Positions 29,937 to 38,111 of a stretch of DNA of 64,000 nt are shown in pieces. This stretch comes from an uncultured Pseudomonadota bacterium (lineage in GTDB: Bacteria > Myxococcota_A > Polyangia > Nannocystales > Nannocystaceae): positions 1-64,000 of the forward strand of contig CAJXVA010000006.1 in assembly GCA_913061055.1 (NCBI GenBank), read 5' to 3'. Within the stretch, counting starts at the first letter, position 1. Every line of letters begins with the position of its first letter. Both the position numbers and the translations under genes were made by a program. The notes beneath the pieces were generated by a model. It was not told where the DNA came from. It did not search any database and was given only the letters and a program-made list of their open reading frames with translations.

Positions 29937-31915
29937 ACCCGTTGCCAGCGCCGTACCCAGCGTTCGTCGCGATGCTGACGGCTCCGAGCTGGCGGGAGCG
30001 GAAAGAGGCCGTCGCCAAACTGCGAGAGGCGGTCGGTGACGACCGCGACCGACCCGAGGTGATGACCCCGCTCGCCGAGGTCTTGCTCGACGGGCTTCTG
30101 TCCCCGGACCAACTCGAGGGACGCGCGGCGTGTCACGAGGTTCTCGTTGCGATGGCGCCGCTGTCGACCGTGGCGGTGCTCAAACGCCTCGATCGCCCCG
30201 GCGTTTCCCCACGCTTGCTGGTGGACCTGCTCGGGGTGCTCGGTGATCGCTCCGCCGTCGCTCGGTGTGCGGTGCTTCTCGGCAGCCCGACCGAGGACCC
30301 GAATCTTCGTGCATCCGCCGCATCCGCCCTGGGTCGCTTGGGGGGACCCCAGGCCCTGGAGGCGCTACGCAACGCGCTTCGTGAAGGGTCTCAGATGCTC
30401 GTCGTGCACGTGCTCGATGCACTGCACGCCATGGAAGCCGAGGTCGAGATCGAGGACTTGGAGCGCCTCTTCGCCGACCCCTTCACGCGGAAGCCGGTCG
30501 CGCTGCTCTTGGGGCACAGCCACAACCCCGCCGCGCTCTCGCCGTTGATTCGCGCGCTGGAGGACCCGATGGGGGGCGTCCGCGCCGCAGCTGTCCTCGG
30601 GCTGGCGAGGCTTGGCAACGGTTTGGACGAAGAGAAGCCGGGCTTGGTTGCGGCCGCGCTTGCTCGGGTCAGTCGTGACGCTCGAGCCAACGTCCGAGAG
30701 CTCGTCCTTCACCACGACCTGACCGTTTGCCGCGCGGCGATTCAGCTCGCGACGTGGGCGCGCGACGTCGATGCGGCCGGTCCGGTGCTCGAAGCGATGG
30801 AGGATCCTCTGGTCCACGAACTGGCGTTCGGGTTCGTGGAGGCCGCCGGGCCCACCGTCGGGGAGGTGCTTCGTGATGCCGACGCGCACAGTCCCGAGGC
30901 TCGGCCGGAGCACCTTCTACGCCTGTTGGGCGCCATCGATCCGGCGAGCATCGACGAAGCGTCGCTGGATCTGTTGGCTCAAGGGCTGTCCGACTCCGAC
31001 GAGGACATCGCACTGGCTGCCGCCGAAGCGCTCGCCCGCGTAGGAACCCGGGCCGCCTTGCCCGAACTCTACCGGGCGATGGCCGAAGAGGGGCGCCGGG
31101 GGGAAGCCGCCGCCGAAGCGATGGCCACCGTGTTGCGACGGGTGGGGGACGCCGCGGGGACCGAGGTCTCGATGATCGTGGGCACGCACTGGCCCGACAT
31201 GGGAGATCTTGCCCGGAACTTGTGCCGGGTTGTCGGGGCGCTGGGGTCCCCGCGTTATGCAGCGCGCTTGGTGTCCATGATGGGCTCGGCGGACGTCGGG
31301 GTTCGCATCGCGGCAGCGCTGGCGATCGGGCAACTCGAGGGCGAACACGAGGGGGTTGGTGCGCTGTCGTTCGCGCTCGCCGACGAAGAACCTCAGGTGC
31401 GAGCCGCCGCATGCCGCTCTTTGGCGAAGGCTCCCGCCGCCGTGGCGTCTCTGCTTTCGGCGACCTCGGATGACTCCCCTCAGGTCCGGACCGCCGCGGT
31501 TCAAGCACTGGTCGAACTCGACAACCCCGTCGCGCTGGCGCGGCTGCGGGCGATCATCGCCGAAGAGCCGGTCCCCTCAGTGGTCGTTGCCGCGATCGCA
31601 GGCCTCGGAAACTCCGCCCTCGACCAAGACCTCACGATGCTGATGAGCTTGTGCACGTCGGCCGACTGGGAGGTCGTCAAGGCTGCGGCACGGGCCCTGA
31701 ACAGCTTTGCGGCGCACCGTGCGACCGCGGCGTTGCTGGGCCTGCTCGGCCACGGCCGGTGGGACGTCCGCTGGACGGCCGCCGAAGTGCTCGAGAGCCG
31801 GGGCGATACGACAGCGCTCGCTTCCCTTCGGGTCGCCTTCGAGCACGAGGAAGACCGACTGGTCCGAGAGGTCTTGGCTCGCGCGATCGAGAGTGTCGAA
31901 GGGCTGGCCTCGTGA
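29933..31915 (+). CDS. HEAT-repeat protein
   Basis: repeated helical pairs e.g. NPAALSPLIRALEDPMGGVRAAAVLGLARLG, DEEPQVRAAACRSLAKAPAAV, SPQVRTAAVQALVELDNPVALARLRAII. Confidence 0.88.
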   Translation: MNPLPAPYPAFVAMLTAPSWRERKEAVAKLREAVGDDRDRPEVMTPLAEVLLDGLLSPDQLEGRAACHEVLVAMAPLSTVAVLKRLDRPGVSPRLLVDLLGVLGDRSAVARCAVLLGSPTEDPNLRASAASALGRLGGPQALEALRNALREGSQMLVVHVLDALHAMEAEVEIEDLERLFADPFTRKPVALLLGHSHNPAALSPLIRALEDPMGGVRAAAVLGLARLGNGLDEEKPGLVAAALARVSRDARANVRELVLHHDLTVCRAAIQLATWARDVDAAGPVLEAMEDPLVHELAFGFVEAAGPTVGEVLRDADAHSPEARPEHLLRLLGAIDPASIDEASLDLLAQGLSDSDEDIALAAAEALARVGTRAALPELYRAMAEEGRRGEAAAEAMATVLRRVGDAAGTEVSMIVGTHWPDMGDLARNLCRVVGALGSPRYAARLVSMMGSADVGVRIAAALAIGQLEGEHEGVGALSFALADEEPQVRAAACRSLAKAPAAVASLLSATSDDSPQVRTAAVQALVELDNPVALARLRAIIAEEPVPSVVVAAIAGLGNSALDQDLTMLMSLCTSADWEVVKAAARALNSFAAHRATAALLGLLGHGRWDVRWTAAEVLESRGDTTALASLRVAFEHEEDRLVREVLARAIESVEGLAS

Positions 31916-32793
31916 CGCGCCGGCGTCGCTACACCAACCCAGGCTGGGGGCTCGCCGATGAGTCCCGCCCCGCCATGACGCCGGAGGAAGCCCGCCTCAT
32001 CCAAGAACTGGTGGTGGACACCTGCGGCCTCTCGCATGGCTTGGATTCATCGTTTTTCCTCGAGCGTCGCATCGGTCCGCGACTCGAGGCGCTCGGCTTG
32101 CGAAGGGCGCGCGACTACTATCATTACCTTCGGTACGATCCGGCGGGCCCCGCGGAACTCGAGACGTTGATCGAGCGCCTGACCACGCACGAGACGTATC
32201 TGTTTCGCGAGCAGTACCAACTCGACGCGTTCCGTTTGGAGCTGCTCCCGGATTTCATCGCGCGAGACGATGGCCGAAAACGCCTGACTGTGTGGAGTGC
32301 GGGATGCTCGACGGGGGAGGAGGCCTACACGCTTGCAATCTTGCTGAAAGAGGACGCGCGACTGCGCGATTGGACTCTCCGGGTGATCGGAAGCGATATT
32401 TCACGCAAAGTCGTCTCCACCGCGCGACGCGGCCAATATGGGCCGTCCAGCTTCCGTTCGACAACGGAGTACTTCCAGCGCAAGTACTTTCGCGAGAAGG
32501 ACGGCAAGTTTGCCGTACGCGATGACGTCCGGGCCCTTTGTTCGTTCGGTCAGATGAATCTGCTCTCCACGGAGCGATTTCGCGTGCTGGGCCATTGTGA
32601 CGCGATCTTCTGCCGCAATGTCCTGATGTATCTGTCCGCCGAAGCTCGTCAGCGCATCGTCGATGCGTTCTATGATTCACTCAACCCCGGCGGGTATCTG
32701 CTGCTCGGTCACTCCGAGAGCTTGCTGAACGTCACGACACGCTTCGACCTCGTGCACCTCTCCCGCGACCTCGTCTACCGTCGCCCCCTTTGA
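31912..32793 (+). CDS. cheR: chemotaxis protein methyltransferase CheR
   Basis: TTHETYLFREQYQLDAF, VWSAGCSTGEEAYTLAI, DAIFCRNVLMYLSAEARQRIVDAFYDSLNPGGYLLLGHSESL. Confidence 0.95.
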   Translation: MTRRRRYTNPGWGLADESRPAMTPEEARLIQELVVDTCGLSHGLDSSFFLERRIGPRLEALGLRRARDYYHYLRYDPAGPAELETLIERLTTHETYLFREQYQLDAFRLELLPDFIARDDGRKRLTVWSAGCSTGEEAYTLAILLKEDARLRDWTLRVIGSDISRKVVSTARRGQYGPSSFRSTTEYFQRKYFREKDGKFAVRDDVRALCSFGQMNLLSTERFRVLGHCDAIFCRNVLMYLSAEARQRIVDAFYDSLNPGGYLLLGHSESLLNVTTRFDLVHLSRDLVYRRPL

Positions 32794-33914
32794 ACCCAAC
32801 CCCGGACCCGATGCCCGAACTCGAGAAACTGCGCGCGCTGGTGGTGGATGACTCCGCCTACAATCGGCGCACCATCACCTCGATGCTGCAGGCCCAACCC
32901 GGGGTCGAGGTTGTGGGGCGGGCCATCAACGGCAAGGAGGCGTTGCGCATGGCGTTCAGCCTCAAGCCGGATGTGATTACGCTCGACTTGGAGATGCCGG
33001 AGATGGATGGCTTCTCCTTCCTGCGGTTGCTGATGAGCAAGCAACCAACGCCGGTGCTCGTGGTCTCGTCGTACTCGCAGCGCGAGAACGTCTTTCGCGC
33101 CCTGGAATTGGGGGCGCTCGACTTCATCGCGAAACCGACCCGCGAGGTCTCCCCGGACATTCGCAACATCGAGCACGACCTTCGCCAGAAGATCGAGATC
33201 GTTCGCAAGCTGCAGGTCGTTCGCCTGCGGGAGCGGGCGAAGTCGATGGCCACCCTCGATCGCCCGAAGCCCAAGCCTCTGCCGGAGCCGGCACCCAGGC
33301 CCCAGCCGACCCGGACCGGAGCCGCGGCCCGGCGAGTGATCGGGGTGGCAGCGTCGACCGGCGGTCCACCGGCCGTTCAGCAGGTCCTGTGTGCCCTCCC
33401 GGCGGACCTGCCCGCGGCGGTGCTGATTGCGCAACACATGCCGGCGCGGTTCACCAAGGCGTTCGCCGACCGGCTCGATCGTTTGGTCTCGATGCGCGTG
33501 GTCGAGGCCGAGGATGGACTGCTCGTTGAGGCGGGGACCGTCTACATCGCACCAGGTTCCGGAAACCTCGAGGTGAGCGGTAGCCCTGGAGATGCACGGG
33601 TGCGCATCGTGGCGCCGACCAAGCCCGGACGGCCCGGCCCGGTCATCACACCTTCGGGAGACCATCTGTTCAAGTCGCTCGCCGCGGTCTACGGGGTCGA
33701 GCTGTGTACGGTCGTCCTCACCGGGATGGGGTCCGACGGCCGCGATGGCTGCCGGAGCGCGAAGGAGGCCGGGGCGCGGGTACTGGCCGAAGATCCAGAG
33801 TCGGCCGTCATGCCTGGCATGCCGTACTCCGTGATCGAAGCCGGCCTCGCTGATCAGGTCGTGCCGATCGAAGCCCTCGCTGCTGCGTTGCTCGAGTTTT
33901 GCGGACGCGCTTGA
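32790..33914 (+). CDS. cheB: chemotaxis methylesterase CheB
   Basis: REC domain (ALVVDDSAYNRRTI, TLDLEMPEMDG) plus GVAASTGGPPAVQQVL, IAQHMPARFTKAFADRLD, VLTGMGSDGRDGCRSAKEAGARVLAEDPESAVMPGMP. Confidence 0.95.
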   Translation: MNPTPDPMPELEKLRALVVDDSAYNRRTITSMLQAQPGVEVVGRAINGKEALRMAFSLKPDVITLDLEMPEMDGFSFLRLLMSKQPTPVLVVSSYSQRENVFRALELGALDFIAKPTREVSPDIRNIEHDLRQKIEIVRKLQVVRLRERAKSMATLDRPKPKPLPEPAPRPQPTRTGAAARRVIGVAASTGGPPAVQQVLCALPADLPAAVLIAQHMPARFTKAFADRLDRLVSMRVVEAEDGLLVEAGTVYIAPGSGNLEVSGSPGDARVRIVAPTKPGRPGPVITPSGDHLFKSLAAVYGVELCTVVLTGMGSDGRDGCRSAKEAGARVLAEDPESAVMPGMPYSVIEAGLADQVVPIEALAAALLEFCGRA

Positions 33915-33950
33915 GTCTGAGCTGGCAACCCTTTGTGCTATCGTCTTGTC

Positions 33951-34781
33951 GTGAGTGGGGATGACGCGCCCGGAACCTCCTTGGAGGTACGCACGCAAGC
34001 GTTCCTGGCCGAGTTCTTTGACCGCGGACAAGAACTCGTTCGTGATCTGATCCACGAGAACGAAGGTCTACGGACCCAGCTTGAGAGCATCGAATCCGGG
34101 CCGGACGTTCCCGGTGCCGTCGTCGCCAGGCTTCGACAGCGGGTGTCGGACCTCGAGGCGGAGTGCGAGCGGATGCGGCGGCTTGCGGGTACCGTCGAAA
34201 AGGACGCCGGTGGCTATCGCGAGCGGCTCGAAGAACTCGAGCTTGCCCACTATCACCTCGCGGCGCGGCAAGTCTCCGCCGAGCAACTGCGTCACGCGGT
34301 CTCGCTCGAAGACGTCGTTCGTTCTACGACGGAGATTCTGCTCAACCTCGTGGGCGTGGGTCGATTCACGATTCACGGCATCGACCGGGACCGGTCGCTG
34401 CTGTTCCCGTTGAGTCTCGAGGGAAACAGCCCCGGCAATGAGGGAGCGGACTCCCCGACAGACCCGTCCAGCCGCCCGATTCGCGACGCGGGTCCGATCG
34501 GGGCCGCCGCTTCTGCGACTACATCTTGGCAGGCATCCGCCGACACTGTTCGCGAGCTCACGGCTCCGATGGCTGTCCCGCTGGTGTCCGGGTCGGTGAC
34601 CGTCGGGGTCATCGAGTTGGTCCGGTTCCTGCCCCAGAAAAAGGAGTTTACGGATGATGACTTTGCCTTGCTTGAGCTCATCTCTTCGGAGTCGGGTGCC
34701 GCGCTGGATGCCGCATGGATGCGCGCACACGCGCAAGACGTTCCATTCTCCCGGTCGGGCGTGGAGGCGTTGCTGCGATGA
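33951..34781 (+). CDS. coiled-coil plus GAF-like domain protein inside che operon
   Basis: GTG start; VVARLRQRVSDLEAECERMRR coiled coil then TEILLNLVGVGRFTIHGIDRDRSLLFPL...VPLVSGSVTVGVIELVRF...FTDDDFALLELISSESGAAL. Confidence 0.65.
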   Translation: MSGDDAPGTSLEVRTQAFLAEFFDRGQELVRDLIHENEGLRTQLESIESGPDVPGAVVARLRQRVSDLEAECERMRRLAGTVEKDAGGYRERLEELELAHYHLAARQVSAEQLRHAVSLEDVVRSTTEILLNLVGVGRFTIHGIDRDRSLLFPLSLEGNSPGNEGADSPTDPSSRPIRDAGPIGAAASATTSWQASADTVRELTAPMAVPLVSGSVTVGVIELVRFLPQKKEFTDDDFALLELISSESGAALDAAWMRAHAQDVPFSRSGVEALLR

Positions 34782-35206
34782 CTGAGGACCGCAAACCCGA
34801 CGACCCGTCTGGTCGGGCCTCGGAGAAGAGGCTCAACGCGCTCGTTGTCGAGGACAGCCCTCCGATGCGCAAGATGATCGTGTTCGCGCTGTCGCGTGTC
34901 CGCGAACTCACCGTGGTGGAAGCCGACGACGGCGTCGATGCGCTGCGGCGGATCGCGGGCACGAAGTTCGACATCATCATCACCGACATCAACATGCCGA
35001 TCCTCGACGGGCTCAAGCTCGTCAAACGGCTGCGTGCTGATGAGGCCTACCGGAACGTGCCGATCATCATCATCACCACCGAGGGCGCGGAAGAAGACCG
35101 ACAGCGCGCGCTTGCGTTGGGCGCCAACGCGTACATCACCAAGCCGATTCAGGCGCCGCAGGTGATTCAGTTGGTCCGCGAAACCCTCTCCTTGCACGAG
35201 GGCTGA
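34778..35206 (+). CDS. cheY: CheY-type response regulator
   Basis: ALVVEDSPPMRKMIVFAL, DIIITDINMPILDGLKLVKRL, ALGANAYITKPIQAPQVI. Confidence 0.94.
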   Translation: MTEDRKPDDPSGRASEKRLNALVVEDSPPMRKMIVFALSRVRELTVVEADDGVDALRRIAGTKFDIIITDINMPILDGLKLVKRLRADEAYRNVPIIIITTEGAEEDRQRALALGANAYITKPIQAPQVIQLVRETLSLHEG

Positions 35207-35218
35207 ACGAACCCGGAG

Positions 35219-36127
35219 ATGGCTCTTCCGCTCGACGACGCCGTCGACGACTACCTCGACCACCTCAAGGTCGAGCGGGGGCTCGCTCGCAATACGATCA
35301 GCGCCTACGCCTCCGACCTGCGGCGCTTCGTGTCGTTTTCAGAAGAGCAGGGCGTTGAGACGGCGCAGGGCGTCGATACACCCTTGTTGCTCCGGTACGT
35401 GGGGAGCCTGGTGGATGGCGGGCTCAGTGCGCGGTCCCAGGCTCGGGTGCTGGTGGTTGCACGCGGATTGTTCAAGTACCTCCGGCGCGAGAACCGGGTA
35501 CAGACCGATCCGACACAGGGCGTGACGCTCCCAAAGTTCGCTCGGCGGCTTCCGCAGCTCCTGTCGCGTCAGGAGATCGACGCGCTGCTGACCGCCCCCG
35601 GAGTCGACACAGTCCTCGGGCTTCGAGACACCGCGCTGCTGGAGTTCATGTACGCGACCGGGTGCCGGGTGTCCGAGGCGCTCGACTTGCGCTGCGACCA
35701 GCTGCACCTCGACCAAGGGGTTGCGCGCGTCATCGGCAAGGGCAGCAAACAGCGTGTCGTGCCCGTAGGGGACATGGCCCTTGCGGCGGTCGGGGCGTGG
35801 CTAGAACACGGACGTGCCCAGATGTGTCGTGGCAAGAGTCCGCAGTCGTTGCCGTGGGTGTTCCTCTCCTCTCGTGGGCAGCGCCTGCGCCGCCAGTCCG
35901 CATGGGTGCGGCTGCGCAAGCATGCCGCGTCCGCCGGCATCGATCGCGCGATCTCACCGCACAAGCTTCGGCACAGCTTCGCCACCCACCTGCTCGAGGG
36001 CGGCGCGGATCTTCGCTCGGTCCAGGCTCTGCTGGGGCATGCGGACATCTCGACGACGCAGGTCTATACGCACGTCAGCGATGCACATGTGCGGGCGGCC
36101 TACGATCGGCACCACCCTCGCGCGTAG
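35219..36127 (+). CDS. xerD: site-specific tyrosine recombinase XerD
   Basis: YLDHLKVERGLARNTISAYASDLRRF, ATGCRVSEAL, HKLRHSFATHLLEGGADLRSVQALLGHADISTTQVYTHV. Confidence 0.93.
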   Translation: MALPLDDAVDDYLDHLKVERGLARNTISAYASDLRRFVSFSEEQGVETAQGVDTPLLLRYVGSLVDGGLSARSQARVLVVARGLFKYLRRENRVQTDPTQGVTLPKFARRLPQLLSRQEIDALLTAPGVDTVLGLRDTALLEFMYATGCRVSEALDLRCDQLHLDQGVARVIGKGSKQRVVPVGDMALAAVGAWLEHGRAQMCRGKSPQSLPWVFLSSRGQRLRRQSAWVRLRKHAASAGIDRAISPHKLRHSFATHLLEGGADLRSVQALLGHADISTTQVYTHVSDAHVRAAYDRHHPRA

Positions 36128-36249
36128 GTGGAGTTCGCGTGTGTTCGATCACGATGCGACGGCTGCGTCTGTCTGATCGGCTGGGCTGGAGCCACCTATC
36201 GTGAGGCCCGCTACGATAGCGCAAAGCACGCCGTCTGTAGGATCAACGC

Positions 36250-36278
36250 TTGCACGGGCGGACACCGGCATTCTAACT
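36250..36278 (+). promoter_or_regulatory. putative sigma70-type promoter upstream of lipoprotein gene 36301
   Basis: TTGCAC, 17 nt, CTAACT. Confidence 0.35.
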
Positions 36279-36300
36279 TGCCTTTCACGGATCACAGCGA

Positions 36301-37206
36301 GTGATTCTGGAGGGCACCATCTTGAAACTACCAAATCTCACCCGCGCCGAGCGAACCGCACTGGTCTTTGCCGTTACCGCATTCCTCTTGCCGGGATGTG
36401 ACTCGACCGAGGACCCGCCGGCTGAAACCGCGTCGGCCGAGACTGGGTCTCAGACGACCGACACCGAAACGACCGACGCCACAGAAACCGATCCGACCAC
36501 CGATGTGGACACGGACACGACGGATCCGGGGACGACGACGGCGGGCGACACCGAGGAGACCACGGGTACGCCCATCGAGGGTCTCGGATGCGACCCCGCT
36601 CCGGCGTGTGACAAGGGCGTCTACGAGGGCTCCCCGACCATCACGACCATCGAGGAGGCCAACGACATCGCGGGCTACACCGGCGTCACTGGGCGGCTGG
36701 CGATCGCCAACAGCGATTTCGAGTGCCTGACCTTCTTGTCCTGCATGGAGAGCGTCGGGCACGACCTGACGTTGTTCGGCAACGACGTGCTGACGGATGT
36801 CACCGGGCTCGACAACGTGGTCGCGATCGGTGCGATCACCGATGGGCCGCTGATGCCCGGTGGAACACTGACGGTCTCGGAGAACGCGGCGTTGGTGGAC
36901 TTCAACACGCTGAACCTGATCGAGCAGACGCCGATCTCGTTGAGCATCTCGGAGAACGACAGCCTCGAAGCCATCACCGGGCTCAAGACGTTGGTTGGGA
37001 CGCAAGTCCACTTCGAGATCCGGGCCAACCCGGTGCTGAATGAAATCCCCGGGGACAGCCTCCGAGACATGCTGTTCATCGGCGGCAACTGCGTTGTCAC
37101 TGCGAACACCAACCTGTGCATCTCCACGATTGAGGACATGTGCAGTCTTGGGCTCAAGGTGTTGCCGCAGGACGGCAGCACGACCCTCAACGACAACAGC
37201 TGCTGA
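36301..37206 (+). CDS. lipoprotein with Thr/Asp/Glu-rich linker and leucine-rich receptor-L-like domain
   Basis: FAVTAFLLPGCDSTED lipobox; ETASAETGSQTTDTETTDATETDPTTDVDTDTTD linker; LTDVTGLDNVVAIG / ISENDSLEAITGLKTLVG LRR-like units. Confidence 0.7.
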   Translation: MILEGTILKLPNLTRAERTALVFAVTAFLLPGCDSTEDPPAETASAETGSQTTDTETTDATETDPTTDVDTDTTDPGTTTAGDTEETTGTPIEGLGCDPAPACDKGVYEGSPTITTIEEANDIAGYTGVTGRLAIANSDFECLTFLSCMESVGHDLTLFGNDVLTDVTGLDNVVAIGAITDGPLMPGGTLTVSENAALVDFNTLNLIEQTPISLSISENDSLEAITGLKTLVGTQVHFEIRANPVLNEIPGDSLRDMLFIGGNCVVTANTNLCISTIEDMCSLGLKVLPQDGSTTLNDNSC

Positions 37207-37247
37207 GCTGCTTCGCGGTGCGCGCGGTGTGAACCGAGCGCGAACCC

Positions 37248-37283
37248 GAACCCGTCTCGAGCCTCTCGCTCGGGCGGGTTTTT
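37248..37283 (+). terminator. rho-independent terminator
   Basis: gaacccgtctcgag-cctctcg-ctcgggcgggttttt. Confidence 0.65.
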
Positions 37284-37358
37284 GCGCGTCTTGCGTACGA
37301 TTCCGGATTGCGGCAAGCCCGGTCTGCGCGACGGTGATACCTTCAGCGCTCGCACCAT

Positions 37359-38090
37359 GTGGGTGCGCCCGACCTTGCGAGTTTCACGGTGAATGCCGCT
37401 CTGCTGACCCTCACGCCCCTGCTTGCTGGAACCCGGTTGGACAACGCCGAGAACCTTCGGATGGCGGGCCTCGTCGTCATCTGCCTGATCCTCTCGGTCA
37501 CCATCCACGAGTTTGCCCACGCGTTTGCCGCGCACAAGCTCGGCGATGGCACTCCCGAGGCTCAGGGCCGGCTGACGCTGAGCCCGATGGCCCACGCCGA
37601 CCCGATCGGCACGCTGATTCTCCCGCTCATCCTGGCCGTGACGAGTCCGGGGATGTTGTTCGGATGGGGGCGCCCGGTGCAGACCGATCCGCGCAACTAC
37701 ACCCGCAAGATCACGATGCGCGGAGGCATGGCGATCGTCGCGTTCGCCGGCCCGCTCTCCAACCTCTTGCAAGCCGGGCTGACCCTCGCCATCGTCGCAG
37801 GCCTCTCGGCCGCCGGCGTGTTCGCGGAGTCCGCGTTCCTCCTCAAGCCGTTCGGGATTTTCTTCAGCCTCAACGTCCTGCTGTTCCTGTTCAACCTCCT
37901 GCCGATCCATCCGCTCGATGGGGGCAAGGTCCTCAGCTGGGCCTTTGGACCCAAGTTCGAGCCCGTGGACGACTTCCTGCGGCGGTACGGCGGCATCGTC
38001 TTGATCGTGCTCGTACTTTCGGGCGTTCTGGGTTATCTGCTCGGACCCGTCATGGACCTGGCAGGCACGGTCTTCCTGGCGGTTCAGTAG
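37359..38090 (+). CDS. site-2 protease family (M50) membrane metalloprotease
   Basis: HEFAHAFAAHKLGD zinc motif; NLLPIHPLDGGKVL second metal motif; multi-TM; start uncertain. Confidence 0.9.
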   Translation: MGAPDLASFTVNAALLTLTPLLAGTRLDNAENLRMAGLVVICLILSVTIHEFAHAFAAHKLGDGTPEAQGRLTLSPMAHADPIGTLILPLILAVTSPGMLFGWGRPVQTDPRNYTRKITMRGGMAIVAFAGPLSNLLQAGLTLAIVAGLSAAGVFAESAFLLKPFGIFFSLNVLLFLFNLLPIHPLDGGKVLSWAFGPKFEPVDDFLRRYGGIVLIVLVLSGVLGYLLGPVMDLAGTVFLAVQ

Positions 38091-38111
38091 ACACCCCCGG
38101 CCCACGCCACG

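Noticed and set aside
35219-36127. Integrase of a mobile element
   Set aside because: Sequence and length match chromosomal XerD, it is operonic with che genes, and there is no att duplication, tRNA or cargo.
36196-36219. ctatcgt / acgatag inverted repeat after xerD as a dif site or terminator
   Set aside because: Arms of only 7 bp, GC-rich centre unlike dif and no T tract; insufficient support.
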